NCBI GenBank assembly: GCA_041305385.1
Contig: JBFYLO010000027.1
Location: forward strand, 1 to 20,743
Direction: 5' to 3'
DNA: 20,743 bases
From: JAKAKT01 sp041305385
GTDB lineage: Archaea; Micrarchaeota; Micrarchaeia; Burarchaeales; JAKAKT01
Shown: in pieces, positions 6,580-14,043 of the stretch
Position numbering within the stretch: the first letter of the stretch is position 1
How the letters are laid out: every line of letters begins with the position of its first letter
Program-made: the position numbers and the translations under genes
Notes under the pieces: generated by a model
Database searches by the model: none
What the model was told of the DNA's origin: nothing
Seen by the model: only the letters and a program-made list of their open reading frames with translations

Positions 6580-6826
6580 TTTCCAATTTTTGCCCCGAGG
6601 CAAAAATGGACACGCAATTTTTCCTCGAGGAAAAATGCGCATCTTTGCCGCAGGCAAAGCTTGTCGTTTTCCCGAGAAAATGATTGTGTCCGCATTGGAA
6701 AGGCAAATTTCCGAAAAAAAATTTGCCTGTATTGGAACGAGCAAAGCGATGGAGCAACCGAAGGTTGCGACAGACTTGGACCGAAGGTCCAAGCAGAGTT
6801 CCAATCGAATTAGCAAATTCCAATAC
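6580..6826. other. Hairpin array in the intergenic region downstream of pyruvate kinase
   Basis: The gap 6552-6884 has no credible gene. It holds seven consecutive short hairpins: 6586-6607 (9 bp, loop CCGA), 6614-6638 (10 bp with a bulge, loop TCGA), 6643-6659 (7 bp, loop GCA), 6667-6680 (5 bp, loop CCGA), 6701-6728 (10 bp, loop beginning CCGA), 6754-6768 (6 bp, loop GAA) and 6775-6793 (8 bp, loop GAA). Longer stems nest them: TTTCCAAT (6580-6587) with ATTGGAAA (6694-6701), GGACAC (6608-6613) with GTGTCC (6686-6691), and GTATTGGAA (6729-6737) with TTCCAATAC (6818-6826). It could be a structured RNA, a 3' UTR structure or a degenerate palindromic repeat. Open frames across it repeat the hairpin arms and look spurious. 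Confidence 0.7.
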
Positions 6827-6884
6827 AAGGACAAAAAACGAACCATTATAAATTATGTCTGCGAAATATTGAACGGGGATTAAG

Positions 6885-7307
6885 ATGATTTGGAGGCAAA
6901 TAGACCCGAGGTCATTTTTCCGAGCGCGAGTGAGGCCACCTGAAGAGATACCCGAGGCAGACAGGACTACTTCAAAACAGATTGCCAGGATAAATGAATT
7001 GCTAAACACTATTAGAAGCAGATGTCGGGATGGTAAAACTATTTCATACATAGGTGAAAAAGGCGGAGAGGTTTATGCCTCTGTCTCTGAACGCCAAGAA
7101 AAGAAACCGCCTTTGGGACTTGTTGACAGAATACTTGAACTCGGCGTCATTACAATGCCAGAGAAGAAGAACAACGCAGAAATTAGGATTGGAGTCTTGG
7201 AGAAGGCACTGAAGGAACTTGAAGCCCTGGGGAATAGCCAAATTGCATTCTTCTTAGACAGAAGCGGTTTGCGCATACTAATCGTAAACAAAACTCCGGA
7301 AGCCTAG
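6885..7307 (+). CDS. Unrecognised 140-residue protein
   Basis: I do not recognise this protein. It is soluble and charged: a helical section around residues 28-46 (SKQIARINELLNTIRSRC), then alternating strand-like and helical stretches with a final LRILIVNKTPEA. No cysteine motif, membrane segment or catalytic signature is visible. TTATAAAT at 6846-6853 is a plausible TATA giving a short leader of about 9 nt before the ATG. Codon use is more AT-rich than its neighbours, which may mean recent arrival or a fast-evolving lineage gene. Its stop shares the four bases CTAG (7304-7307) with the convergent membrane-protein gene. Confidence 0.65.
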   Translation: MIWRQIDPRSFFRARVRPPEEIPEADRTTSKQIARINELLNTIRSRCRDGKTISYIGEKGGEVYASVSERQEKKPPLGLVDRILELGVITMPEKKNNAEIRIGVLEKALKELEALGNSQIAFFLDRSGLRILIVNKTPEA

Positions 7308-7795
7308 AAGCTGAGCAGGCCCCTGTATTTCATCGCCTTGTACCTGTCCGGAACTGTGAGGGCACCGACCACTGCACTGCGCGCAAGCATGGCAGGCTCG
7401 CTCCTGCTGATTTGGGTCGCCACATGGCCGCCCCGAACAAGGACCCGGGTCCTCATGAGGAAGGGCATCGCTTCGAACCCCATCACCTCAAAGACCTCGA
7501 ATGCCCTGAGGGCGCTGAAGGTGAAGGCGAACGGGACGAAGAGCAGGAGCTCGAACCAGTTCTTCCTCATGAACTTCGCCTTGTTCTCCGCCCTGGAGAA
7601 ATTGACTGCCAAATCAACGAAAAGCACGAGAAGGGCGGCAAGCTCGAGGAATTCGAGCAGGCGAAGGGAGTTCGCCTCGAAATGGTAGAAGAACTCCAGG
7701 AGGAACACTGCGAGAATCGTGAGCATCGCCAGGGCTACTGCCAATCTCCAGGGAGTAATCCTCCTAAGCGGCATCCTGAGCTCCTGAATCCTCAT
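7304..7795 (-). CDS. Small membrane protein resembling a voltage-sensor domain
   Basis: A protein of 163 residues with about three hydrophobic segments: near 17-33 (LAVALAMLTILAVFLLE), near 45-62 (LRLLEFLELAALLVLFVDLAV) and near 81-96 (WFELLLFVPFAFTF). The order FVDLAVNFSRAENKAKFMRKNWFELLLFVPF resembles the S2-S3 linker of voltage-gated ion channels (acidic residue in S2, basic linker, N-W-x-D/E-L at S3). A basic stretch RTRVLVRGG could stand for S4. There is no pore loop or TVGYG filter, so it is at most a sensor-like module. An internal ATG at 7774 preceded by GGAG is an alternative start. Function is unknown. Confidence 0.7.
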   Translation of the reverse strand: MRIQELRMPLRRITPWRLAVALAMLTILAVFLLEFFYHFEANSLRLLEFLELAALLVLFVDLAVNFSRAENKAKFMRKNWFELLLFVPFAFTFSALRAFEVFEVMGFEAMPFLMRTRVLVRGGHVATQISRSEPAMLARSAVVGALTVPDRYKAMKYRGLLSF

Positions 7796-7906
7796 CCAAT
7801 CAACTGGTCGGGTAAGTGAGTGTTTTCTGGGAGGGAGTATTTAAGATTAACTGCTGAGAAAGTAGAACGCAGTTTTTCGGATTGCGGTTGTCAGAACGGT
7901 GATTGC

Positions 7907-8830
7907 ATGGAGACATATGACGTTTGCATTGTGGGGGCGGGGCCGGCCGGGATGGCGGCGGCAATTTATTCTGCGAGGAAGGCCCTCTCGACGATTATGC
8001 TCGAAACGAAATCAGCGGGCGGGTACATGGCTCTCGCCCCTTGGATAGAGAATTACCCCGGGGTGGAGAAGGTCGCCGGGATGGAACTCGCCGAGAGGAT
8101 GAGGAAGCAGGCGGAAGGCTTCGGAATCGATTCGAGGACTGAATCGGCAATCGAAGTCGCAAGGAAGAAAGACGGCTTCCTGGTCAAAACTTCCGATAAC
8201 GAGTATGCGGCGAGGACGGTCATATTGGCTACTGGCTGCAACTATTCCAGATTGGGGATTCCTGGGGAAAGCGAGTTCCTCGGGAAAGGGGTCTCCTACT
8301 GCGCGACTTGCGACGGCCCGTTTTTCTCGGGAAAACGGGTTGCGGTCGTGGGGGGCGGGAACACGGCGCTCTCCTCTGCGATACTGATGTGCGACATTGC
8401 AAGCGAGGTCTACCTTGTTCACAGGAGGGAACAGTTCAGAGGCGACGAGATGCTCCAGAAGAGACTGGGCAAGACCAAACCAATGCTTTGCCGAGTGCCA
8501 ACTCGGATAATTGGAAACCAGTTCGTTACTGGAATAGAGCTCGAGGATGTCGGGACCAAAAAGAAAACAATCCTCCCGATTGACGGAGTGTTCGTGAATA
8601 TCGGCGCCCTTCCAAACTCAAGTCTGGCAAAGTCCATCGGCGCCCACCTTGACGAGAAGGGCCACATAAGGACTGACCCCAATGGGGCCACGAGCGTCCC
8701 TGGCCTTTTCGCAGCAGGCGATGTGACCGGCGGAATCAGGCAGGTGGTGATTGCAACCGGGCAGGGCGCGGCAGCGGCAACAGGCGCCTATGATTACATA
8801 AAATACGGCAGGTCCATCAAGGAGGAGTGA
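7907..8830 (+). CDS. trxB: Thioredoxin reductase (NADPH type)
   Basis: A protein of 307 residues, the normal length. METYDVCIVGAGPAGMAAA is the FAD-binding start, and GxGxxG lies near residues 10-15. The redox-active pair is CATC at residues 132-135, in the usual VSYCATCDG context. The second nucleotide domain has VVGGGNTALSSA and HRREQFRGD, whose arginines normally bind the NADPH 2'-phosphate. The C-terminal FAD motif is GLFAAGDVTGGIRQVVIATGQGA. It transfers electrons from NADPH to thioredoxin or a glutaredoxin-like partner, which is not in this window. The frame is open to 7820, but the ATG at 7907 has a GGTGAT Shine-Dalgarno 5 nt upstream and begins the conserved fold. The 3' end overlaps convergent RqcH by 14 bp. 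Confidence 0.95.
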   Translation: METYDVCIVGAGPAGMAAAIYSARKALSTIMLETKSAGGYMALAPWIENYPGVEKVAGMELAERMRKQAEGFGIDSRTESAIEVARKKDGFLVKTSDNEYAARTVILATGCNYSRLGIPGESEFLGKGVSYCATCDGPFFSGKRVAVVGGGNTALSSAILMCDIASEVYLVHRREQFRGDEMLQKRLGKTKPMLCRVPTRIIGNQFVTGIELEDVGTKKKTILPIDGVFVNIGALPNSSLAKSIGAHLDEKGHIRTDPNGATSVPGLFAAGDVTGGIRQVVIATGQGAAAATGAYDYIKYGRSIKEE

Positions 8831-9920
8831 ACAGCCGGACCTTCCCGGAATGCTCGTCTATGTCGCATTTGCCCTCGAGCGCCTTTTTTATTTCGGCCCA
8901 GGTTTTCCCCTGTTTTTTCATTTCTGAAATCGTCTTGAGGATTCCCTCCGCCTCCTGATACCGCGCATAAACCTCGTCGCCCTTTTTCTTGAGCTCGCCC
9001 GCCTCCCTGAGCATCCTTTCGCAATGTCCCTTCTGGAGCTCGAGCCTTTTCCTCAGTTTCTCGACTTTCTTTTCGTGCTCGATTGAAACGGGGGATTGCT
9101 CGCTCTCGATATCGAAGTTCGCGCACTCATCGATTGCTTCGGACAGGGAACCTGCATCGCGGACCTCGAGGTTCGGATACTTGCCCAATTTTGTAAGCGA
9201 ATAATCGAAAGGCTTCCCATCTTTCAGGTAAAGCGCGGGCTTCGGGTTCTCGAATATCCTGTTAAGCTCGCCTGCGAGAGCTTCCAATTTCTCGGCTGGA
9301 AGTTCCTTTGCATTTGCTTTTGGGGCTATGCCTGCCCGGGAGCAAGCCTCTTCGAGATAGTCGTTGCCGAAATTCGTCTTAGAAGCGAGGATTGAGATTA
9401 TCTGTTTTGATTCGAGGATTCTCGATAAACTTTCAGGGCTAAATGGGGGCGAGAGCCTGCCGGACTGGGGGAACTTGTACTCCTGCCCCTCTTTCAGGAT
9501 TCTGTCCTTCCACTCCTCCCTTCGGTAAACCCGGAGAATTTTCCTTTTCGAGTCAACTAAAACTAGATTTCCCTCGGCGAACATCTCGAAAACCAGGGAA
9601 TGCGGGGTCTCGCCTGAAAACTGAAACTCGACTACCCTGTCAAAATCGTGCTGTTTTATTGATTCGAGTCTCGCTCCCTCAATCCGCTTCCTCAAAAACA
9701 TCGCCAGGTTGCTCGGCTCTTTTGGCGCGTCGCGGATGTATTTCGTCAGGTGAATCCGCTCGCCAAGCTTGACGGATATGTCCTCGTATTTCCCGGGGAG
9801 CCTGAAGCGCAGGCGGAATTCCCCGTTCTCCATGTCGTAGAGTTTGTCCAGCCTGCTTCCGACCAGAGGCTGGAGCTCGGAACAAATCCTTGCGTATTCG
9901 AAGTTCGAGGCGCTTCTCAT
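8817..9920 (-). CDS. rqcH: RqcH/NFACT-family protein lacking the NFACT-R domain
   Basis: A protein of 367 residues. The family (RqcH/Rqc2) binds split large ribosomal subunits with peptidyl-tRNA and adds C-terminal tails during ribosome quality control. The NFACT-N domain is recognisable: LVGSRLDKLYD near 19-29, a strand pair ending in LRKRIEGARL, and DFDRVVEF with Asp94-Arg95, the DR pair needed for tailing in bacterial RqcH. A helix-hairpin-helix-like middle and a charged coiled coil (about 285-335) follow. The usual archaeal protein is about 600-700 residues and continues into NFACT-R; this one ends at the linker (TWAEIKKALEGKCDIDEHSGKVRLFTPP). The stop lies inside the convergent trxB, so no read-on is possible. 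I chose the ATG at 9920; a GTG at 9935 is in frame. Confidence 0.88.
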   Translation of the reverse strand: MRSASNFEYARICSELQPLVGSRLDKLYDMENGEFRLRFRLPGKYEDISVKLGERIHLTKYIRDAPKEPSNLAMFLRKRIEGARLESIKQHDFDRVVEFQFSGETPHSLVFEMFAEGNLVLVDSKRKILRVYRREEWKDRILKEGQEYKFPQSGRLSPPFSPESLSRILESKQIISILASKTNFGNDYLEEACSRAGIAPKANAKELPAEKLEALAGELNRIFENPKPALYLKDGKPFDYSLTKLGKYPNLEVRDAGSLSEAIDECANFDIESEQSPVSIEHEKKVEKLRKRLELQKGHCERMLREAGELKKKGDEVYARYQEAEGILKTISEMKKQGKTWAEIKKALEGKCDIDEHSGKVRLFTPP

Positions 9921-9952
9921 TGCACGACACCCCACAAAAACAATTCAACTCG

Positions 9953-10061
9953 ATGCAAATCGCTCGAGTTCCCGAGAACTCGAAGCGCCCCGGCGCGTGT
10001 TCCAGGCCGAGCAACTGTCGTGCCTTCGAGCGCGATTCTCGAGCCGAGCGAATGGTTGCAT
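9953..10061. other. Hairpin-rich intergenic element
   Basis: The 9936-10137 gap has no gene. ATGCAA (9953-9958) pairs with TTGCAT (10056-10061), and CGCTCG (9961-9966) can pair with CGAGCG (10045-10050), closing a domain of about 110 nt. Alternatively, 9961-9987 forms an 11-bp hairpin with a CCGA loop and one bulge, similar in build to the array at 6580-6826. It sits in the divergent promoter region of rqcH and the epimerase. It may be an RNA, an operator or a palindromic repeat. Confidence 0.5.
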
Positions 10062-10137
10062 TGGTTTAGTCTGTTTTTGGGTTTCGCTATAACACTGCCC
10101 GAAAAAAGTTAAAGAACCTTGCCTGAGAACCACTGTC

Positions 10138-11088
10138 ATGAAAGTCATAACCGGAGGGACCGGAAGGCTGGGGGGCCATCTGCTGAAGGCCCTGCTCTCC
10201 AGTGGGGAGAATGTGAAAGTTCTTGTCAGAAACAGCGAGACTCTTCTCCCCGAGGGTGCCATCCCCCATGTCGGCGACCTAACCAAGCCCGAGACGCTCA
10301 ACGGGCTTGTCGGAAAGCGGGACACTGTCTTCCACCTGGCCGCTGCCATAGACGAGAGCTTCAGCGATGAGATGTTTTATAGAGTAAATGTCATCGGAAC
10401 CGAGAACCTGCTGGGCCAATGCAGGGGCAATGAGATTGAACGGTTCGTATTCGTCAGCTCCATCTCCGTCTTCGGGAATCTCGATTCTACGCCTGCGGAT
10501 GAATCAACAAGGAAGAACCCCATAACCAAATATGGGAGGTCCAAACTTCTTGCCGAGGAGGCGGTCTACAGGCGCAGAAAGGAACTTCCTTTCACCATAA
10601 TAAGGCCTGGGATGATTTACGGCCCAGGCTTTGATGAGGGGTATATCCCTGTCCTGAGGGCTTTGGAAAAGGGCAAAATGAGGATAATAGGCGATGGAAG
10701 CAACCACATGCCGCTCATCCATGTTTCCGATGTCCTGGGGGCGCTCCTGCTGGCTGCCGAGCAAGAGGGGGCATTGAAGCAGGATTTCATCATCGCTGGG
10801 CCGGACCAGCTCACCCAGAAGGAATTGCTCTCGCTGGCTGCCAAGGAGCTCGGCGTCCCGGAGCCGAAGAGGTCGGTCCCGGTCGGGCTGGCGCAGGCCG
10901 CACTGCCGATTGCATCTTCTCTGCTCGGAATGAATATCTCCTCAGAGAACCTAAGCCAGCTTACCCGCGACAGGGCCTTCGATTGCACGAAGATAAAGAA
11001 GGCTCTTGGATTCGAGCCCAAGATGCGCATTGCGCAAGGAATAAAAGAGATGGTTGCCTACTATAGGGAACGGAAGGTGGTGCCTTGA
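10138..11088 (+). CDS. NAD-dependent epimerase/dehydratase (extended SDR)
   Basis: A protein of 316 residues. The Rossmann loop is GGTGRLGGH at residues 6-14, followed by GDLTKPE, the acidic residue contacting adenine. FHLAAA is the family strand and VSSISVFG holds the catalytic Ser region. YGRSK is the YxxxK catalytic pair, and RPGMIYGPG is the extended-SDR signature. Substrates are usually nucleotide sugars, but related enzymes act on sterols and isoprenoids, so the substrate is left open. The final bases overlap the TTG start of the GGGP synthase gene, indicating translational coupling. A lipid-linked sugar role is possible from context, with three glycosyltransferases elsewhere in the window; that is inference. 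Confidence 0.9.
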   Translation: MKVITGGTGRLGGHLLKALLSSGENVKVLVRNSETLLPEGAIPHVGDLTKPETLNGLVGKRDTVFHLAAAIDESFSDEMFYRVNVIGTENLLGQCRGNEIERFVFVSSISVFGNLDSTPADESTRKNPITKYGRSKLLAEEAVYRRRKELPFTIIRPGMIYGPGFDEGYIPVLRALEKGKMRIIGDGSNHMPLIHVSDVLGALLLAAEQEGALKQDFIIAGPDQLTQKELLSLAAKELGVPEPKRSVPVGLAQAALPIASSLLGMNISSENLSQLTRDRAFDCTKIKKALGFEPKMRIAQGIKEMVAYYRERKVVP

Positions 11089-11849
11089 AGACCCAGAAAT
11101 ATATCCAAGACGTCCTTTCGCGTGATGGCGCGATGCTGTTCGTGCTCATAGACCCCTGCGACCATCCCTCCAGCGAGAAGGCGGCTGAGACTGCCGAGCA
11201 GGCCTGCAATGGAGGCGCTGATTTGGTTCTCGTAGGCGGTTCCATAGGGGCGCAGGGAGCCCTTCTCGATGACACCACCAAGAGGATAAAGGAGAAAGTG
11301 AATGTGCCCATTGTCCTTTTCCCAGGCAATATAGCCACCATAACCCCCTATGCGGATGCTGTGTATTTCATGTCACTGCTCAACTCCAGGAATCCATACT
11401 GGATATCGCAGGCACAGACTCTCGCTGCGCCAATGGTGAAGCGGATGGGCCTCGAGGCCCTGCCAGTCGGCTATATCGTGGTCGAACCTGGGGGGACAGT
11501 CGGCTGGGTCGGGGATGCGAACCTCGTCCCCAGGGACAAACCGCAGATAGCAGCGTCCCTCGCTCTCGCAGGGGAGCTGATGGGCTCGCACTACATCATA
11601 ACTGACGCCGGCTCTGCCTCGAAGCTCGGCCCTGTTCCAGTGGAGATGATTTCCGCAGTGGCCAAAGTCCTCTCGGTCCCGTATATAATAGCCGGGGGCA
11701 TAAGGACCCCGAAGCAGGCGAGGGACGCGATTGGCGCCGGCGGGGACATAATACAGGTCGGGACTGCTGTGGAGAACAGGGGCAACGTCAGGGGCATCGT
11801 CTCTTCCCTCTCAGCAGCCATAAAGACCGAGGGGAAGAAGAAAGCCTAA
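11085..11849 (+). CDS. Geranylgeranylglyceryl phosphate synthase
   Basis: A (beta/alpha)8 prenyltransferase of 254 residues. It joins geranylgeranyl diphosphate to sn-glycerol-1-phosphate, the first committed step of archaeal ether-lipid synthesis. Motifs: FVLIDPCDH near 19-27 (Mg and phosphate site), GADLVLVGGSIG near 44-55, VPIVLFPGN near 73-81, a GYIVVEPGGTVGWVGDA segment, and the phosphate-binding end IIAGGIRTPKQARDAIGAGGDIIQVGTAVE. The length and VEPGGTVGWVGDA segment fit archaeal GGGPS rather than bacterial PcrB. It starts with TTG inside the stop of the epimerase gene (TTGA). Its stop overlaps that of the convergent GT39 gene. The organism therefore makes at least part of its own lipids. 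Confidence 0.95.
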   Translation: MKTQKYIQDVLSRDGAMLFVLIDPCDHPSSEKAAETAEQACNGGADLVLVGGSIGAQGALLDDTTKRIKEKVNVPIVLFPGNIATITPYADAVYFMSLLNSRNPYWISQAQTLAAPMVKRMGLEALPVGYIVVEPGGTVGWVGDANLVPRDKPQIAASLALAGELMGSHYIITDAGSASKLGPVPVEMISAVAKVLSVPYIIAGGIRTPKQARDAIGAGGDIIQVGTAVENRGNVRGIVSSLSAAIKTEGKKKA

Positions 11850-13354
11850 GTTTTCCTCTCCAGGACGATGAAGTAGCGGTTCTCTTTCATCTTTTCGAAT
11901 CCCGAGTAATCCTCTCTCCCAGCCATGAATTTCTCGTAGAATTGCCTCTCGATTACAATAAAGTCCCTGGGTTCATCGAATTTTCCCAGGTGCATCCTCT
12001 GCGGGACGTAGGGGGATGCCACGATTGCTTCATAAATGTCAAGCGAGGAGCCGGGCTTATTCCCGTTCACAATTATGCCCATTGCCTCGGGTTCTTCGAG
12101 TTTTGTGTCATTCGTGATGAAGAACGCATCAAGGGACCCGAAATCGCCATTGCCCCGGAATTTGTAATACATTGCAGTCGGGCTGTAGATCGCTAACAGC
12201 AACGCATCCTTGTCCTGCAGGTAGTAACCCATTTCCCTCTCGTCATAGAGGCGCTGCGAAGAGAGCGATGCAACGACCAACTGGGCCCCGTCAGAATTGC
12301 TGACTTCCACAAGGCCCGGGCTGAGGAATATGAACATGTAGGCTATGGCTGCTGAGAAGAAAACCAGGACGAGCGCAAAGCCTGTTGAGAACTTGTCAGC
12401 CCGGCCTCCTGCGAGTATCGTCTTTGCGGAAAAAATCGAGACCGGCACCATGAGCGGAAGAAAATACCAGAACAGCGGTCCGTTAGTGAAGAGCGGGAAC
12501 AGCCCGGCCAAAAGCCAGGCAGCCCAGAAGCCGCAGTTCTTTAGAGATGAACCGTATCTGTAGGCCCCATAAACTGCCAGGGCGAGCCACGGCATTGCCA
12601 GGGCGAGCAGCGTTAACAGGTTGATTAGAAAAGTGTTGAGGACATCCTGGCTAGCGGCCCTGCTTGTCACATCAACAGCCAGCTGAGCACCCATTCCAGG
12701 GAATTGGATTAGCAGGATGAATGAAACCGGGATGAATGCAAGGGAAAGAAGAAAGAACTTGTCCCTGAGCATCTCCCGCTTGTAAAGAAGATAGAACAGG
12801 ACCACGAGGCCTGGGGCGAAGAGGGCAGCGATGCTCTTGGTGAGGATTGCCAGGCCTATGAATAGGCCCCCGAGGAGCGCAAGCTTTGAATCCCTTCTGG
12901 CCCGAAGAAAAAACAAAAGCGAGCACAGCATCAGCAGCGAGAGAAGCGAGTCCGTGAGCAGCATCCTGTTCGTTGTGATTGAGAGTGGGATTGCGGCGTA
13001 GATAAGAGAGGAGATGAGTGCGAGGTCCTCGTCTTCGGAAAGCTCCTTCACCAGGAAATAGACGACGACTGTGCAAAGCGCTCCTAGAAAAGCGCTTGGA
13101 AGCCTGTAGAGGATTTCAGGGGGCATCCCAAGAGGGTTCATGGCAAATACAAAAGAAGAATAGAACCAGAACGTGAGCGGGGGCTTCCATGGAGCCACGG
13201 CCCCTGCATAGTGCGGCACCGGGTTGCCTGACTGAATCATCTCGTCTATTGTCTCTGCGTAGAGGGCTTCATCCCGGAAAAAGGGAGTCTGGCCGATTAG
13301 AAGGACCCTCAGAACCAGGGAGAGCAGCAGGATTGCAACCAATTTCCTGTTCAT
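11846..13354 (-). CDS. GT39/ArnT-like polyprenyl-phosphate-sugar glycosyltransferase
   Basis: An integral membrane protein of 502 residues. The first helix (KLVAILLLSLVLRVLLIG) leads into TPFFRDEALYAE, the acidic DE motif of the first periplasm-type loop in the GT39/PMT and ArnT group. About ten further hydrophobic segments follow, and the last 150 residues are mostly hydrophilic, like the outside domain of ArnT-type enzymes. The family moves a sugar from a polyprenyl phosphate carrier to protein or lipid on the outer face of the membrane. The start codon overlaps the stop of the upstream GT2 gene by 4 nt (ATGA). The GT2 enzyme would be the logical maker of its lipid-linked donor. The acceptor is unknown. 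Confidence 0.9.
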   Translation of the reverse strand: MNRKLVAILLLSLVLRVLLIGQTPFFRDEALYAETIDEMIQSGNPVPHYAGAVAPWKPPLTFWFYSSFVFAMNPLGMPPEILYRLPSAFLGALCTVVVYFLVKELSEDEDLALISSLIYAAIPLSITTNRMLLTDSLLSLLMLCSLLFFLRARRDSKLALLGGLFIGLAILTKSIAALFAPGLVVLFYLLYKREMLRDKFFLLSLAFIPVSFILLIQFPGMGAQLAVDVTSRAASQDVLNTFLINLLTLLALAMPWLALAVYGAYRYGSSLKNCGFWAAWLLAGLFPLFTNGPLFWYFLPLMVPVSIFSAKTILAGGRADKFSTGFALVLVFFSAAIAYMFIFLSPGLVEVSNSDGAQLVVASLSSQRLYDEREMGYYLQDKDALLLAIYSPTAMYYKFRGNGDFGSLDAFFITNDTKLEEPEAMGIIVNGNKPGSSLDIYEAIVASPYVPQRMHLGKFDEPRDFIVIERQFYEKFMAGREDYSGFEKMKENRYFIVLERKT

Positions 13355-14043
13355 GAGAAAAACCTCATTTTGATTATCTCAACTAGCATTTTAGCTGAAT
13401 CACGAAAAAGGCTGACCCTGCTTGTCTTTCCCTGCTTCCACCTCACGGGGAATTCGTCGACCTTAAGGCCTCCCCTTTGTGCAAGAACGAGCAGTTCAGT
13501 GTCCCAGAACCAGCCCTTGCTCCTGGTCCTCTGGACGAATGGAAGGATTTCCATTTTCCTGAAAGCCTTGAACCCGCACTGGTGGTCCCTGACCCCGGAG
13601 CCGAGAATAAGCCGAACTAAAGAGTTGTAGACCAACCTTGCCAGGTTTCTTCTCCCTGCCCCACAAACCTCTACCCCGCCCATAAGCCTCGAGCCCACTG
13701 ATATAGGAGCTTTCTTTTGAACGCCCTCTATCAGGCGCCCCAGGAGGGCGATGTCTGAAGAGAGGTCCGAATCGATGAATGCAACTATGTCGCCTACTGA
13801 TTCTGTCATCGCTGCTGATAATGCGGCTCCTTTCCCGAGCCTCCTGTCGCTGTGGAGAAGCCTGACCCGCGGATTTTTCATGGCCCTGACCACTTCGGCA
13901 GTCCTGTCGCTGCTGCCGTCCTCTGCGACGATTATCTCGTAATCGAGCTTGAGCCTCTTGAGCTCTCCCTCTGTGGCTGCGATGGCGGATGCGATTGTGC
14001 CCTCTTCATTATAAGCAGGGATTATGACCGAAACCTCAACCAA
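13351..14043 (-). CDS. GT2 family glycosyltransferase (dolichyl-phosphate sugar synthase-like)
   Basis: A protein of 230 residues without a membrane domain. MVEVSVIIPAYNEEGTI is the GT-A start, IVAEDGSSDRT the nucleotide contact, and FIDSDLS the metal-binding DxD motif. DHQCGFKAFR and GWFWDTELLVLA match the paralogue at 3963-4646 almost block for block, so both came from one duplication. It overlaps GT39 by 4 nt downstream and the hydrogenase-protease-like gene by 22 nt upstream, a tight three-gene operon. The likely product is a polyprenyl-phosphate hexose used by the GT39 enzyme; donor sugar cannot be read from sequence. Confidence 0.92.
   Translation of the reverse strand: MVEVSVIIPAYNEEGTIASAIAATEGELKRLKLDYEIIVAEDGSSDRTAEVVRAMKNPRVRLLHSDRRLGKGAALSAAMTESVGDIVAFIDSDLSSDIALLGRLIEGVQKKAPISVGSRLMGGVEVCGAGRRNLARLVYNSLVRLILGSGVRDHQCGFKAFRKMEILPFVQRTRSKGWFWDTELLVLAQRGGLKVDEFPVRWKQGKTSRVSLFRDSAKMLVEIIKMRFFS

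Noticed and set aside
6580..6826. CRISPR array
   Set aside because: The palindromes differ in sequence and spacing; there are no repeated units of constant length, no spacers and no cas genes.
6548..6883. Plus-strand reading frame of 111 codons in the hairpin array
   Set aside because: Its peptide repeats PRGK-like units because it translates the hairpin arms. No protein family features, and other frames there are equally open.
6239..7051. Minus-strand reading frame of 270 codons
   Set aside because: It runs antisense across the 3' end of pyruvate kinase, the hairpin array and the start of the next gene; composition is that of a shadow frame.
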